A DNA stretch of 10,200 nt from positions 1 through 10,200 of the forward strand of contig DAOUHB010000115.1 in NCBI GenBank assembly GCA_034428935.1, in the 5' to 3' direction. A model generated the notes under the pieces. That model searched no databases, had not been told where the DNA came from, and saw only the letters and a list, made by a program, of their open reading frames with translations. The position numbers and the translations under genes are program-made. Positions 1 through 6,978 of the stretch are shown here, piece after piece (the first letter of the stretch is position 1; each line of letters starts with the position of its first letter). The DNA comes from JAAYZQ01 sp034428935 (lineage in GTDB: Bacteria > Chloroflexota > Anaerolineae > JAAYZQ01).

Positions 1-608
1 CGGCCTGGTGGCGGGCCGGCGAGTTGGTGCGCGACCCCCACGCCCTACCCGTCGCGGCCGGGGTGCCGCCCGGCCGCTACCGCCTGGCCGCGTCGCTGCT
101 CCACGCCGCCGGCGGCAGCGCCGTCGAGCCGGAGGACGGCCCGTCGCGGCTGGAGCTGGCCGTCGACGAGGTGCGGGGGCGCGACCGCGCCTACAGGCCG
201 CCGGCCTTCGCGCACCGGCAAGGGGCGGCCTTTGGCCCGGACATCGTCCTGGCCGGCTACGACCTGTCGCCCGGCCCGGCGGCGCCCGGCTCGACGCTGG
301 CCGTGACCCTCGTCTGGCACGCAGTCGAGACGCCCGCGGCCAACTATGACGTCTTTGTCCACCTGCTGGACGCCGCGGGGAACATATTGGCGCAGGACGA
401 CGGCCCGCCGGGCGATGGACGCCTGCCAACCCTGGGCTGGCTGCCGGGCGAGTACCTGGCCGACAGCCACGTTTTGCCGCTGCCCACCGACCTGCCCGCC
501 GGGGAGTACCGCCTGGCCGTGGGGTTCTACGATCCGGTCACGCTGGAGCGGCCGGCCGCGCCGGCACTCCTGGAGACGCCCGTGACGGTCCAGGATGGCC
601 CATCATAA
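1..608 (+). CDS. 3' end of a membrane/surface-type protein with a C-terminal beta-sandwich module (5' truncated)
   Basis: The frame is open from base 3 through the TAA at 606-608 and enters from outside the window, so only the C-terminal ~200 residues are visible. The TTG at 24 has no Shine-Dalgarno site and is not a credible start. Two related strands are visible: PPGRYRLAASLLHAAGG near the start and PAGEYRLAVGFYDPVT near the end. The region between them (Val-Trp-His, YDVFVHLLDAAGN, DDGPPGDGR, GWLPGEY) looks like an all-beta module. From memory, similar modules end large glycosyltransferase-39-like membrane proteins in Chloroflexota; that assignment is inference from pattern only. No catalytic residues or membrane segments lie in the visible part. 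The aminotransferase gene follows after 19 nt on the same strand, so cotranscription is possible. The function of the whole protein cannot be given from this fragment. Confidence 0.7.
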   Translation, partial: AWWRAGELVRDPHALPVAAGVPPGRYRLAASLLHAAGGSAVEPEDGPSRLELAVDEVRGRDRAYRPPAFAHRQGAAFGPDIVLAGYDLSPGPAAPGSTLAVTLVWHAVETPAANYDVFVHLLDAAGNILAQDDGPPGDGRLPTLGWLPGEYLADSHVLPLPTDLPAGEYRLAVGFYDPVTLERPAAPALLETPVTVQDGPS

Positions 609-627
609 TGCATAGAGGGAGAACGCC

Positions 628-2091
628 ATGCCTTTGCAGGACAGCCTGAGCATCGACAATGTCCGCCAGCAGATCGTCGGCATCGACGTCGAGGTGCCGC
701 TGCTGGACGGCAGCCACCGGCCGTACGTCAATTTCGACAATGCCGCCAGCACGCCCGCCTTGCGGCCCGTGCACGAGAAGGTGAACGAGTTCATGCACTG
801 GTATTCCAGCGTGCACCGCGGCACGGGGTTCAAGAGCCAGGTGGCCACCGAGGCCTATGACCTGGCCCACGACATCGTCGGCTGCTTCCTGGGCGCCAAC
901 CTGGAGACCAACACGGTTGTCCTGGGCAAGAACGCGACGGAGGCCATCAACAAGGTGGCCCGGCGCTTTCCCCTGGAGCATGACGACGTGGTCATCTGCT
1001 CCCTCATGGAGCACCATTCCAACGACCTGCCCTGGCGGCAGCAGGCGCGGCTCGTCCACGTCGGGGTTCGCGACGATGGGGCGCTGGACGAGGAGGAATT
1101 CGACCGCCTGCTGGTCAGGCACGCCGGGCGGGTCAAGCTGGTGGCCATCAGCGGCGCGTCCAACGTCACCGGGCACCTCAACCCCATCCACCGCCTGGCC
1201 GAAAAGGCCCACGCCGCCGGCGCCCGCATCCTGGTGGACGCGGCGCAGCTCGCGCCCCACCGCGCCATCGACATGCGCGCCGACGATGACCCGGGGCACC
1301 TGGACTTTGTGGCGCTGTCGGCCCACAAGATGTACGCACCCTTTGGCACGGGCGCCCTCGTGGGACCCATCTCGATATTCGGCGAGGGCACGCCCGACGT
1401 GGTGGGCGGCGGCACGGTTGACCTCGTCACCGTGGACGACGTGCGCTGGGCCGGCGCGCCCGACCGGGACGAGGCGGGTAGCCCCAACGTCGTCGGCGCG
1501 GTGGCCCTGGCCCAGGCGATCCTCAGCCTGCAGGCGGTGGGCATGGACGCCCTGGCGCGCCACGAGGCAGAGCTGACGGCCCACGCCCTGCGAGGCCTGG
1601 CGGGCATCGAGGGCCTGGAGATCTATGGCTCGGGCGATCCCGAGAAGGTCGACGAACGGGTGGGCGTCATTCCCATAAACCTGGCGGGCGTGGACCACTA
1701 CAAGCTGGCCGCCATCCTGAGCTTCGAAGGGGGCATTGCCGTGCGCAACGGCTGCTTCTGCGCCCACCCCTACATCCTGCGCCTGCTACAGGTGTCGAGC
1801 GAGGATGCAGTGCGCAACCGGCAGAACATCATCGACGGCACGCGGGTGGGCCTGCCGGGCCTGGTGCGCATCAGCTTTGGCTGTTACAACACCCTGGAAG
1901 AGGTGGACCACGCCGTGGCGGTCCTGGCCCGCATCGCCGCCGGCGACGTGACGGGCGACTACGAGCAGGACCCGGCGTCGGGGTCCTATTGGCCCCGGGG
2001 CTACGAGCCGGACTACCAGCGCTACTTTGCCCTGCAACCCGGCGTGCCGGCCCGTCCCCGCGAGCACAGGATGCCGCGCTGCGGGGTCTAG
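628..2091 (+). CDS. Class V aminotransferase, cysteine desulfurase / selenocysteine lyase family (SufS/CsdA-like), 487 aa
   Basis: This is a PLP enzyme of the family that removes sulfur (or selenium) from cysteine (or selenocysteine) to give alanine and an enzyme persulfide. Visible landmarks are NFDNAASTP near residue 32, the EHHSN cofactor-stacking histidine at about 129-130, the PLP-nitrogen aspartate in VDAAQ (D204), the Schiff-base lysine in SAHKMYAPFGTG (K234) and the C-terminal RNGCFCAHPY. C378 aligns with the SufS catalytic cysteine, and C376 is a second thiol two residues before it. The ATG at 628 has GAGGGAGA 6 nt upstream. At 487 residues it is longer than a typical SufS (about 400), with a C-terminal tail of about 50 residues rich in Tyr, Pro and Arg (EPDYQRYFALQPG). 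No suf or isc scaffold genes adjoin it. Whether the substrate is cysteine or selenocysteine cannot be read from sequence; family membership is secure. Confidence 0.88.
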   Translation: MPLQDSLSIDNVRQQIVGIDVEVPLLDGSHRPYVNFDNAASTPALRPVHEKVNEFMHWYSSVHRGTGFKSQVATEAYDLAHDIVGCFLGANLETNTVVLGKNATEAINKVARRFPLEHDDVVICSLMEHHSNDLPWRQQARLVHVGVRDDGALDEEEFDRLLVRHAGRVKLVAISGASNVTGHLNPIHRLAEKAHAAGARILVDAAQLAPHRAIDMRADDDPGHLDFVALSAHKMYAPFGTGALVGPISIFGEGTPDVVGGGTVDLVTVDDVRWAGAPDRDEAGSPNVVGAVALAQAILSLQAVGMDALARHEAELTAHALRGLAGIEGLEIYGSGDPEKVDERVGVIPINLAGVDHYKLAAILSFEGGIAVRNGCFCAHPYILRLLQVSSEDAVRNRQNIIDGTRVGLPGLVRISFGCYNTLEEVDHAVAVLARIAAGDVTGDYEQDPASGSYWPRGYEPDYQRYFALQPGVPARPREHRMPRCGV

Positions 2092-2260
2092 CGGCCTGAC
2101 CGCGCAAACCTGGGGAGGCTTCGCGAGGCACATCGCCGCCCTGGCAGGGGGCGCGCCTGGGGCGGTTTCGAGCCGGAAACGGGGGATCCGCGGCGGACCG
2201 GGGCAAGCCGCGGGCTCGGGGCCCGGCCCGGAACGGCACGCAGAGGGCGCGGTAGAAGAT
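2092..2260. other. Intergenic region between convergent aminotransferase and xseB genes
   Basis: This is a GC-rich 169-bp gap between two convergent stop codons (TAG on each strand). The only small hairpin seen is GTTTC-GAGCCG-GAAAC at 2165-2180. There is no U-tract on either strand, so no classical intrinsic terminator can be called. Confidence 0.5.
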
Positions 2261-2467
2261 CTACTGGCCGCCTGGGGGCGCCAACTGCTGCACCTGCAGC
2301 TCCGCCTCGTCGAGGGCCTGGCTGCAGCGCCGGGCGAGGCGCATGCCCCGCTGGTAGAGGGCGATGGACTGCTCCAGCGTCAGGTTGCCCTCCTCGAGCT
2401 GGCGCACGGCGGCCTCCAGGGCCTCGAATGCATCTTCAAAGCACAGTCCTTCAATGTCGTCGCTCAT
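2261..2467 (-). CDS. xseB: Exodeoxyribonuclease VII small subunit (XseB), 68 aa
   Basis: This is the small subunit of exonuclease VII, which digests single-stranded DNA from either end in complex with XseA. The 68 residues carry the family signature almost throughout: FEDAFEALEAAVRQLEEGNL, LTLEQSIALYQRGMRLA and a final DEAELQVQQL, a short helical hairpin of normal length for XseB. The ATG (complement of 2465-2467) lies inside the 3' end of xseA, overlapping it by 17 nt, so the two subunits are likely translationally coupled and made in balance. The gene ends with TAG at 2261-2263. It is the last gene of the minus-strand group cytochrome c - fba - rpiA - xseA - xseB. Confidence 0.93.
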   Translation of the reverse strand: MSDDIEGLCFEDAFEALEAAVRQLEEGNLTLEQSIALYQRGMRLARRCSQALDEAELQVQQLAPPGGQ

Positions 2468-3668
2468 GGTGCCCTTTCGTCACTGCCGTTAGCTCGCCAT
2501 CCTGCACCTGGATGCGAAGGTCGTCGCCGGCCTGCGCCTGTTGCACGCTGCGGACCACGACGCCCGTATCTTCCCGCCGCACGATGGCATAGCCCCGCTC
2601 CAGGGTTGCCTGGGGGCTGAGGGCCAGCATCTGCGCCCGGGCCCGTCCCAGGGCAGCCCGCCGCAGCGCCAGGGAGTGGAGCAGCGCCTGGCTCGCGCGC
2701 CGCGAAAGCTCGTCGAGCCGCTGGCGCTCCGCCTCTATCCGCCCGCGGGGCGAAAGGCGGGCCAGGCTTCGCCCTTCGCGCTCCAGGCTCTGGCGGGCCT
2801 CGGCCAGGCGCCGCAGCACCTGCTCCTCCACCTGGACGGCGTGGGCGCGGACGCGTCGCCGCAGATCGGCCTGATCGGGGACGGCCAGCTCGGCCGCCGC
2901 CGTGGGGGTGGAGGCGCGCACGTCGGCCGCGAAATCGGCGATGGTAAAGTCGGTCTCGTGGCCCACGCCGCAGACGATGGGATGGCGGCAGGCGGCGATG
3001 GCGCGGGCCACCCCCTCGTCGTTAAAGGCCCACAGCTCTTCCAGCGAGCCGCCTCCCCGCACCAGCAGGATCAGGTCGACGTCGTCGCGGGCGTCCAGCG
3101 CCCGGAGGGCGGCCACGATCTGGGGCGGGGCCATGTCGCCCTGGACCAGGGTCGGGGCCAGGAGGACCTTGACCAGAGGCCAGCGCCGCCGCAACACCTG
3201 GAGGACGTCGCGCAGGGCGGCCGCCTGGGGCGAGGTGACCACGCCCAGCAGCCGGGGGAAGGGCGGCAGGGGGCGCTTGCGCTCAAGCTCGAACAGGCCC
3301 TCGGCCCTGAGCCGCTCGCGCAGCTCCTCGAATTGGGCGTGCAAATCGCCCACGCCGGCGGGGTGCAGTTCGTCGACGTAAAGCTGGTAGACGCCACCCT
3401 GGGGATAGACCGAGATGCGGCCCCGGGCCAGGACCTGGGCGCCGTGCTCGGGCTGCCAGCCCAGGAGCTCGACGTTGGAGCGCCACATGACACACTTGAG
3501 GGAGGCGCCGGCATCCTTCAGGCTAAAGTAGAGGTGGCCCGAGGCGGGCCGGCTCAGGTTCGAGATCTCGCCGCGCAGCCAGACGTTGCGCAGCGAGAGG
3601 TCCCCTTCCAGCAGGTTGCGGATGTGCCGGGTCAGTTCGCCAACCGTCCAGACGCGGGCGCCGGTCAT
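2451..3668 (-). CDS. xseA: Exodeoxyribonuclease VII large subunit (XseA), 405 aa
   Basis: This is the catalytic subunit of exonuclease VII, acting on single-stranded DNA in repair. From the ATG at 3666-3668 the order is an N-terminal OB-fold (residues ~5-105, with NVWLRGEISNLSRP and SGHLYFSLKD), then the catalytic domain with GVVTSPQAAALRDV (142-155), the conserved RGGGSLEELWAFNDE (204-218) and GVGHETDFTIADFAADVRASTPTA split over 234-257. A long charged helical stretch (about 268-360) and the C-terminal LSPQATLERGYAIVR follow. The frame stays open upstream of 3668, but that part encodes Arg/Pro/Gly-rich shadow sequence of rpiA, so the ATG at 3668 is chosen; it overlaps the rpiA stop as ATGA. 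At 405 residues it is within the normal range for the family. It ends in TGA at 2451-2453. Confidence 0.95.
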   Translation of the reverse strand: MTGARVWTVGELTRHIRNLLEGDLSLRNVWLRGEISNLSRPASGHLYFSLKDAGASLKCVMWRSNVELLGWQPEHGAQVLARGRISVYPQGGVYQLYVDELHPAGVGDLHAQFEELRERLRAEGLFELERKRPLPPFPRLLGVVTSPQAAALRDVLQVLRRRWPLVKVLLAPTLVQGDMAPPQIVAALRALDARDDVDLILLVRGGGSLEELWAFNDEGVARAIAACRHPIVCGVGHETDFTIADFAADVRASTPTAAAELAVPDQADLRRRVRAHAVQVEEQVLRRLAEARQSLEREGRSLARLSPRGRIEAERQRLDELSRRASQALLHSLALRRAALGRARAQMLALSPQATLERGYAIVRREDTGVVVRSVQQAQAGDDLRIQVQDGELTAVTKGHHERRH

Positions 3669-4369
3669 GGGCTCTCTCCGGCCGGCGCGGTTGCCGGGGC
3701 CAGGACGCGCAACCCCTGGGCGCCGGCGACGATGGCCTCCGTGGCCATGTCCAGGAAGAGGCCGTGCTCGACGATGCCGGGCCGGTCGGCCAGGGCCCGC
3801 GCCAGGGCGCGGAGGTCGTCGATGCCGGCGGCGAACCAGCAGCGGATGAGATGGTTGCCGTTGTCGGTAACGTAGGGCGCGCCGGCCTCGTCGCGCCACA
3901 GCTCGGCCCGCTGGCACAGGCCCTGCAGCCAGCGCACCTGGGAAGGGGCGCCAAAGGGCACCACCTCCAGGGGCAGGGGGCCCCGGCCCAGGCGGGCCAC
4001 CAGCTTGTCGTCACTGGCGATGACCAGGAAGCGCCGGGCGTGGCTCTCGACGATCTTTTCGCGGAGGAGGGCCTTGCCCAGGCCCTTGATCAGGTTCAGC
4101 TCGGGGTCGATCTCATCCGCGCCGTCGACGGCCAGGTCCAGGTGGGGATGGTCGTCGATGGAGGCGAGGGGGATGCCCGCCGTCCGGGCGCGGGCCGCCG
4201 TCTCTTGCGACGTGGGCACGCCCACCACGCCGCGGAGCCTGCCGGCCCGCAGCTCCTCGCCCAGCAGGTCGACGAAATAGGCGGCAGTGGTGCCCGACCC
4301 CAGGCCGAGGATCATGCCGCTCTGCACGTAGGTCAGCGCCCGGCGGGCAGCGTCCAATTTGGGGTTCAT
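3665..4369 (-). CDS. rpiA: Ribose-5-phosphate isomerase A, 234 aa
   Basis: This cytosolic enzyme interconverts ribose 5-phosphate and ribulose 5-phosphate in the non-oxidative pentose phosphate pathway. Family motifs are in order: GLGSGTTAAYFVDLLG (22-37, phosphate loop), DLAVDGADEID (78-88), IKGLGKALLREKI (94-106) containing the expected Lys95 and catalytic Glu104, PLPLEVVPFG (131-140), DNGNHLI (169-175) and PGIVEHGLF (197-205). The usual KGGGGAL loop reads KGLGKAL here, a mild variation. The start is the ATG at 4367-4369, giving the normal family length. It overlaps xseA by 4 nt. Between it and the upstream fba gene is a 132-bp spacer with a strong hairpin, so expression may be tuned separately from fba. 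Together with fba it supplies sugar-phosphate metabolism. Confidence 0.95.
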   Translation of the reverse strand: MNPKLDAARRALTYVQSGMILGLGSGTTAAYFVDLLGEELRAGRLRGVVGVPTSQETAARARTAGIPLASIDDHPHLDLAVDGADEIDPELNLIKGLGKALLREKIVESHARRFLVIASDDKLVARLGRGPLPLEVVPFGAPSQVRWLQGLCQRAELWRDEAGAPYVTDNGNHLIRCWFAAGIDDLRALARALADRPGIVEHGLFLDMATEAIVAGAQGLRVLAPATAPAGESP

Positions 4370-4501
4370 CGTCTCTGCCCGGCAGGCTCCGGGGATCCGG
4401 AAGGGTAACGCCGGCCGGGAGCCTGTCCGGCAGGCTCCCGGCTACCGGCGCGGTATCGTCGGATACCCTCGGGGCCCGGTGAGGGCTCCTTTCCGTTGAG
4501 A
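4370..4501. repeat. fba-rpiA spacer with a long hairpin and repeated CCGGCAGGCTCC blocks
   Basis: The spacer holds a perfect inverted repeat: arm 4414-4425 (GCCGGGAGCCTG), 5-nt loop 4426-4430 and arm 4431-4442. Allowing a CTA bulge (4442-4444), six outer pairs can be added (4409-4414 with 4445-4450). A second small hairpin, GGTATC-GTCG-GATACC, lies at 4452-4467. The block CCGGCAGGCTCC occurs twice in direct orientation, at about 4379-4390 and 4428-4439. On the minus-strand transcript no U-tract follows the large hairpin. It is therefore either a non-classical attenuator or mRNA-stabilising stem in the fba-rpiA message, or a copy of a dispersed palindromic element. The sequence cannot decide between these. 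Confidence 0.75.
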
Positions 4502-5452
4502 TCAGGCCAGGGCGCCGCGCACCTTGTCCAGTTGGCCGGCGCTGCCCAGCTTCTCGTTCTTGTGGGCGATAAAGTCGGCATAGGCAGCCATAAAGGTCTT
4601 GCCTGGGTCCCGGAAGTCGAACTTTTCCGGGTGATCGCGAAAGAACTCGCGGTGTACGCGGGTCCACACCAGGCGGCCGTCGGTGTCGATGTTGACCTTG
4701 GTCACGCCCAGCGGCACGGCCCTGGCAAAGTCATCCTCGTCCACGCCCCTGGCCGAGGGGTCGAGGGCGCCGCCGGCGGCATTGATGCGCTCCACCTCTT
4801 GTCGGGGCACGGAGGAAGACCCGTGCATCACCAGGGGAAATCCGGGCAGGCGCTCCTGGATCTGCGCCAGGCGCTCAAAGTGCAGACTCTGGCGCCCCTT
4901 GAACTTGTAGGCGCCGTGGCTGGTGCCGATGGCGACTGCCAGGCTGTCGCAGCCGCTGCGCTCCACGAACTCTTCCGCCTCGGCGGGATCGGTGAGCATG
5001 GCGTGTTTTTCGTCGACGGCGATGTCTTCTTCCACACCGCCGAGCATGCCCAGCTCGGCTTCCACGCTGATACCGCGAGCGTGGGCTGCCTCGACCACGC
5101 GGCGCGTGGTGGCAATGTTCTGCTCGAAGGGCATGTGAGAGGCATCGATCATGACCGAGCTGTAAAAGCCGGACTCGATGCACTCGTAGGCCGTCTCCTC
5201 GTCGCCGTGATCCAGGTGCACGGCAAAGACGGCCTCGGGGTAAAGCTCTTCGGCGGCGCGGATCAGCCCCTCCAGCATCAACACGCGGGCATAGTTGCGC
5301 GCTCCCCGCGAGATCTGGATGATAAAGGGCGCCGACGATTGGATGTTGCCCTCGAACAGGCCGATGCACTGCTCCATGTTGTTGATGTTGTAGGCGCCGA
5401 TGGCAAACTTGCCGTAGGCGATCTTGTAAAGGTCAGCCGTCGTTACGATCAT
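4502..5452 (-). CDS. fba: Class II fructose-bisphosphate aldolase, 316 aa
   Basis: This zinc-dependent aldolase splits fructose 1,6-bisphosphate to DHAP and glyceraldehyde 3-phosphate in glycolysis, or the reverse in gluconeogenesis. Landmarks from the ATG at 5450-5452 are AIGAYNINNMEQ (18-28), HLDHGD (79-84) with the catalytic Asp81 and zinc ligand His82, EAELGMLGG (131-139), GTSHGAY (176-182) with His179, LVMHGSS (207-213) with His210, and VNIDTDGRLVWT (253-264) for phosphate binding. All expected metal ligands are present and the length is normal. The cytochrome gene ends 61 nt upstream on the same strand. An AAGGAG (complement about 5472-5477) is too far from the ATG to be ideal; a G-run lies closer. 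Related class II aldolases act on tagatose or other bisphosphates, but FBP aldolase is the likeliest specificity. Confidence 0.93.
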   Translation of the reverse strand: MIVTTADLYKIAYGKFAIGAYNINNMEQCIGLFEGNIQSSAPFIIQISRGARNYARVLMLEGLIRAAEELYPEAVFAVHLDHGDEETAYECIESGFYSSVMIDASHMPFEQNIATTRRVVEAAHARGISVEAELGMLGGVEEDIAVDEKHAMLTDPAEAEEFVERSGCDSLAVAIGTSHGAYKFKGRQSLHFERLAQIQERLPGFPLVMHGSSSVPRQEVERINAAGGALDPSARGVDEDDFARAVPLGVTKVNIDTDGRLVWTRVHREFFRDHPEKFDFRDPGKTFMAAYADFIAHKNEKLGSAGQLDKVRGALA

Positions 5453-5513
5453 CGAATTCCCCCCGACTTGCTCCTTTCGCGTCTGGGCCGCCCTGTCTCG
5501 GCGACGGCTGCGT

Positions 5514-5903
5514 CTACAGCGTCAAGAGGTAGGCGACCAGGTCGTTGATCTGCTGCTCAGAGAGCTGCGTGTTGTAGGTGCTGGGCATGATGCCCGGCGT
5601 AAAGCCCTCCACGACGTGGGCGTCCGGCTCGGCAATGGCCTGGTGAAGGTACTCCTCGGCCGACATGCCCTCGACGCGGTTGCCTGCCTCGGTGCCGATG
5701 TTGGCCAGGGACGGGCCGACGAGGGTCACGCCGGGATCGAGGGAGTGGCAGGTGTTGCAGGCGGGCGAGGCTACCTGGCTGTAGACCGTCTCCCCCGCGG
5801 CGGCGTCGCCTGCGCCGCCTTCGCCACCGGTGCCACCCTCTCCTCCACAGGCGACGAGGCTGGCGATCAGGATCATCGAGACCAGAAACATTGTTTTCCG
5901 CAT
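5514..5903 (-). CDS. Lipoprotein monoheme cytochrome c (class I), 129 aa
   Basis: This is a small electron carrier anchored outside the cytoplasmic membrane. The ATG at 5901-5903 has AGGAGG (complement 5909-5914) 5 nt upstream. An open frame continues further upstream, but this start gives a clean signal peptide: MRK, a hydrophobic core, and the lipobox LVAC with Cys19 as lipidation site. A Gly/Glu/Ala-rich linker (20-37) follows. The single heme motif is CNTCH at 49-53 with proximal His53. The distal ligand is probably Met106 in PGIMPSTYN, and the C-terminal helix SEQQINDLVAYLLTL is typical of class I cytochromes c. PSLANIG and EEYLHQAIAEPDA resemble cytochromes that feed terminal oxidases, but the partner is not in the window. 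It heads the minus-strand group and has its own candidate promoter. Confidence 0.92.
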   Translation of the reverse strand: MRKTMFLVSMILIASLVACGGEGGTGGEGGAGDAAAGETVYSQVASPACNTCHSLDPGVTLVGPSLANIGTEAGNRVEGMSAEEYLHQAIAEPDAHVVEGFTPGIMPSTYNTQLSEQQINDLVAYLLTL

Positions 5904-5988
5904 GTGGACCTCCTCATGAAAGTGAGTGATAGGTATTTGATTGAGACGTCCACGCTGACAGGATGGCCACTCTGCAGATCCCGCGCAT

Positions 5989-6017
5989 ATTGTAACACAA
6001 ATGCAGGCGAAAGCCAA
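5989..6017 (-). promoter_or_regulatory. Candidate sigma70 promoter of the cytochrome c-fba group
   Basis: On the minus strand TTGGCT (complement 6012-6017) is followed by exactly 17 nt and TACAAT (complement 5989-5994). The start of transcription would be near 5982, giving a leader of about 80 nt before the ATG at 5903. It is the first gene of a same-strand group, so this is where a promoter is expected. Confidence 0.65.
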
Positions 6018-6040
6018 TCCCGCCGGCTCGCTGATCTAGG

Positions 6041-6224
6041 GCTGCAAAACCAGCCCTGCCTGGGACCGCCGAGCGCCTGCTCGGCATTTCTCTCTCAGCG
6101 CGCAACTTGCCGAGCCAGCGCTCGGCGCCCCCGGCTACAAAACCGGCCCTGCCTGGGACCGCCGAGCGCCTGCTCGGCATGTCTCCCCACGCGCAACCTG
6201 CCGAGCCAGCGCTCGGCGCCCCCA
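6041..6224. repeat. Two tandem ~92-bp repeat units, each with two GCCGAGC hairpins
   Basis: Unit 1 (6041-6133) and unit 2 (6134-6224) are nearly identical, differing by a few substitutions and a 2-nt deletion in unit 2. Both contain CCCTGCCTGGGACCGCCGAG and end in GCGCTCGGCGCCCCC. Each unit holds two hairpins with the same 7-bp arms, GCCGAGC/GCTCGGC. Those with loop GCCT are at 6068-6085 and 6161-6178; those with loop CAGC are at 6109-6126 and 6200-6217. No coding signal of its own is seen. The array lies between the divergent cytochrome and tmk promoters. It resembles a REP/BIME-type palindromic element that has duplicated. Confidence 0.85.
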
Positions 6225-6272
6225 GTTGCCAAGCCGGTCGGGGCTGCCGCCATCCCGGACGCCGTTTTTCGC

Positions 6273-6301
6273 TTGCCCTGGGCCCCTTTTTCGAGTATAA
6301 T
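6273..6301 (+). promoter_or_regulatory. Candidate sigma70 promoter of tmk-darA
   Basis: TTGCCC (6273-6278), a 17-nt spacer and a perfect TATAAT (6296-6301). Transcription would begin near 6308, only about 5 nt before the ATG at 6313, which bears on the choice of tmk start. Confidence 0.72.
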
Positions 6302-6312
6302 GAGGGTGAACG

Positions 6313-6978
6313 ATGGAGAGGAAGCACGGTTTGAGCCTGTTTGTCACGTTCGAGGGCCCGGAAGGGTCGGGCAAGACCACACAGATGCGCCTTCTCGCGA
6401 CGTACCTCCGCGAGGGGGGCCACGACGTGCTGACAACCCGCGAGCCGGGCGGCACGGCCATCGGGGACCTGGTGCGAGCCATTCTATTGGATCCGGCCCA
6501 CACCGAGATGGCGCCCAACACCGAGTTCCTGCTTTTTTCCGCCGCCCGGGCCCAACACGTGGCGGAGGTGATCCGGCCGCAACTGGCCCGCGGCGGCATT
6601 ATCCTGTCGGACCGGTACGCCGATTCGAGCCTGGCCTACCAGGGTTATGGGCACCGGCTGGACCTGGAGGAGGTACGGTCTGTGACCGGTTTTGCCACCG
6701 GCTGGCTGCGGCCCGACCTGACCTTTTACCTGGACCTGCCGGTGGAGCAGGGGCTCCGGCGAAAGGCGGGAGGCCAGGGGGATGCGTGGAACCGGATGGA
6801 GCAGAAGGATATTGAATACCACCGCCGGGTGCGTGCCGGATACCTGGAGATGATAGCCCAGGAGCCGGAGCGCTGGGTGCGCGTGGATGCCCGGCAGAGC
6901 ACCGCGGAGGTGCAGGCCGCCATTCGCCGCTGCCTGGAGGAGCGGCACATTTTGGAAAGGGGTGGGGGAACGGTATGA
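6313..6978 (+). CDS. tmk: Thymidylate kinase (dTMP kinase), up to 221 aa
   Basis: Tmk phosphorylates dTMP to dTDP with ATP, an essential step to dTTP. Counting from the ATG at 6313, the P-loop is GPEGSGKTT (15-23), REPGGT (43-48) follows, the DRY motif with DSSLAYQG is at 100-110, and DLTFYLDLPVEQGLRR leads to the LID region. Length is normal. The start is uncertain. The ATG at 6313 would be almost leaderless from the TATAAT at 6296. A TTG at 6331 has GGAGAGGAAG upstream at good spacing and would give the more usual beginning MSLFVTFEGPEG (215 aa). The gene ends with TGA at 6976-6978, overlapping the darA start as ATGA, so the two are translationally coupled. The tmk-darA order is also known from Firmicutes. 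Confidence 0.95.
   Translation: MERKHGLSLFVTFEGPEGSGKTTQMRLLATYLREGGHDVLTTREPGGTAIGDLVRAILLDPAHTEMAPNTEFLLFSAARAQHVAEVIRPQLARGGIILSDRYADSSLAYQGYGHRLDLEEVRSVTGFATGWLRPDLTFYLDLPVEQGLRRKAGGQGDAWNRMEQKDIEYHRRVRAGYLEMIAQEPERWVRVDARQSTAEVQAAIRRCLEERHILERGGGTV

Larger units (their letters stand above)
5904..6312. other. 409-bp divergent intergenic region between cytochrome c and tmk
   Basis: There is no credible gene here. Reading from left to right it holds the cytochrome leader with its AGGAGG, the minus-strand promoter (5989-6017), the tandem repeat array (6041-6224) and the tmk promoter (6273-6301). Frames that stay open through the repeat translate to duplicated low-complexity peptide and are shadows. 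Confidence 0.7.

Noticed and set aside
538..1767. 409-residue open frame on the minus strand
   Set aside because: It lies opposite the well-supported class V aminotransferase, has shadow-like composition (His/Val/Gln-rich) and no recognisable domain.
2541..3875. 444-residue open frame on the plus strand opposite xseA/rpiA
   Set aside because: Antisense shadow in GC-rich DNA; both minus-strand genes have clear family motifs.
4409..4450. Intrinsic terminator between fba and rpiA
   Set aside because: The stem is strong, but no U-tract follows it on either strand, so it was listed as a hairpin/repeat without a terminator call.
4496..5548. 350-residue open frame on the plus strand opposite fba
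   Set aside because: Antisense shadow; the aldolase active-site residues are all in the minus-strand frame.
6041..6224. CRISPR array
   Set aside because: Only two units of about 92 bp that are contiguous, with no unique spacers; the internal palindromes fit a REP-like element better.
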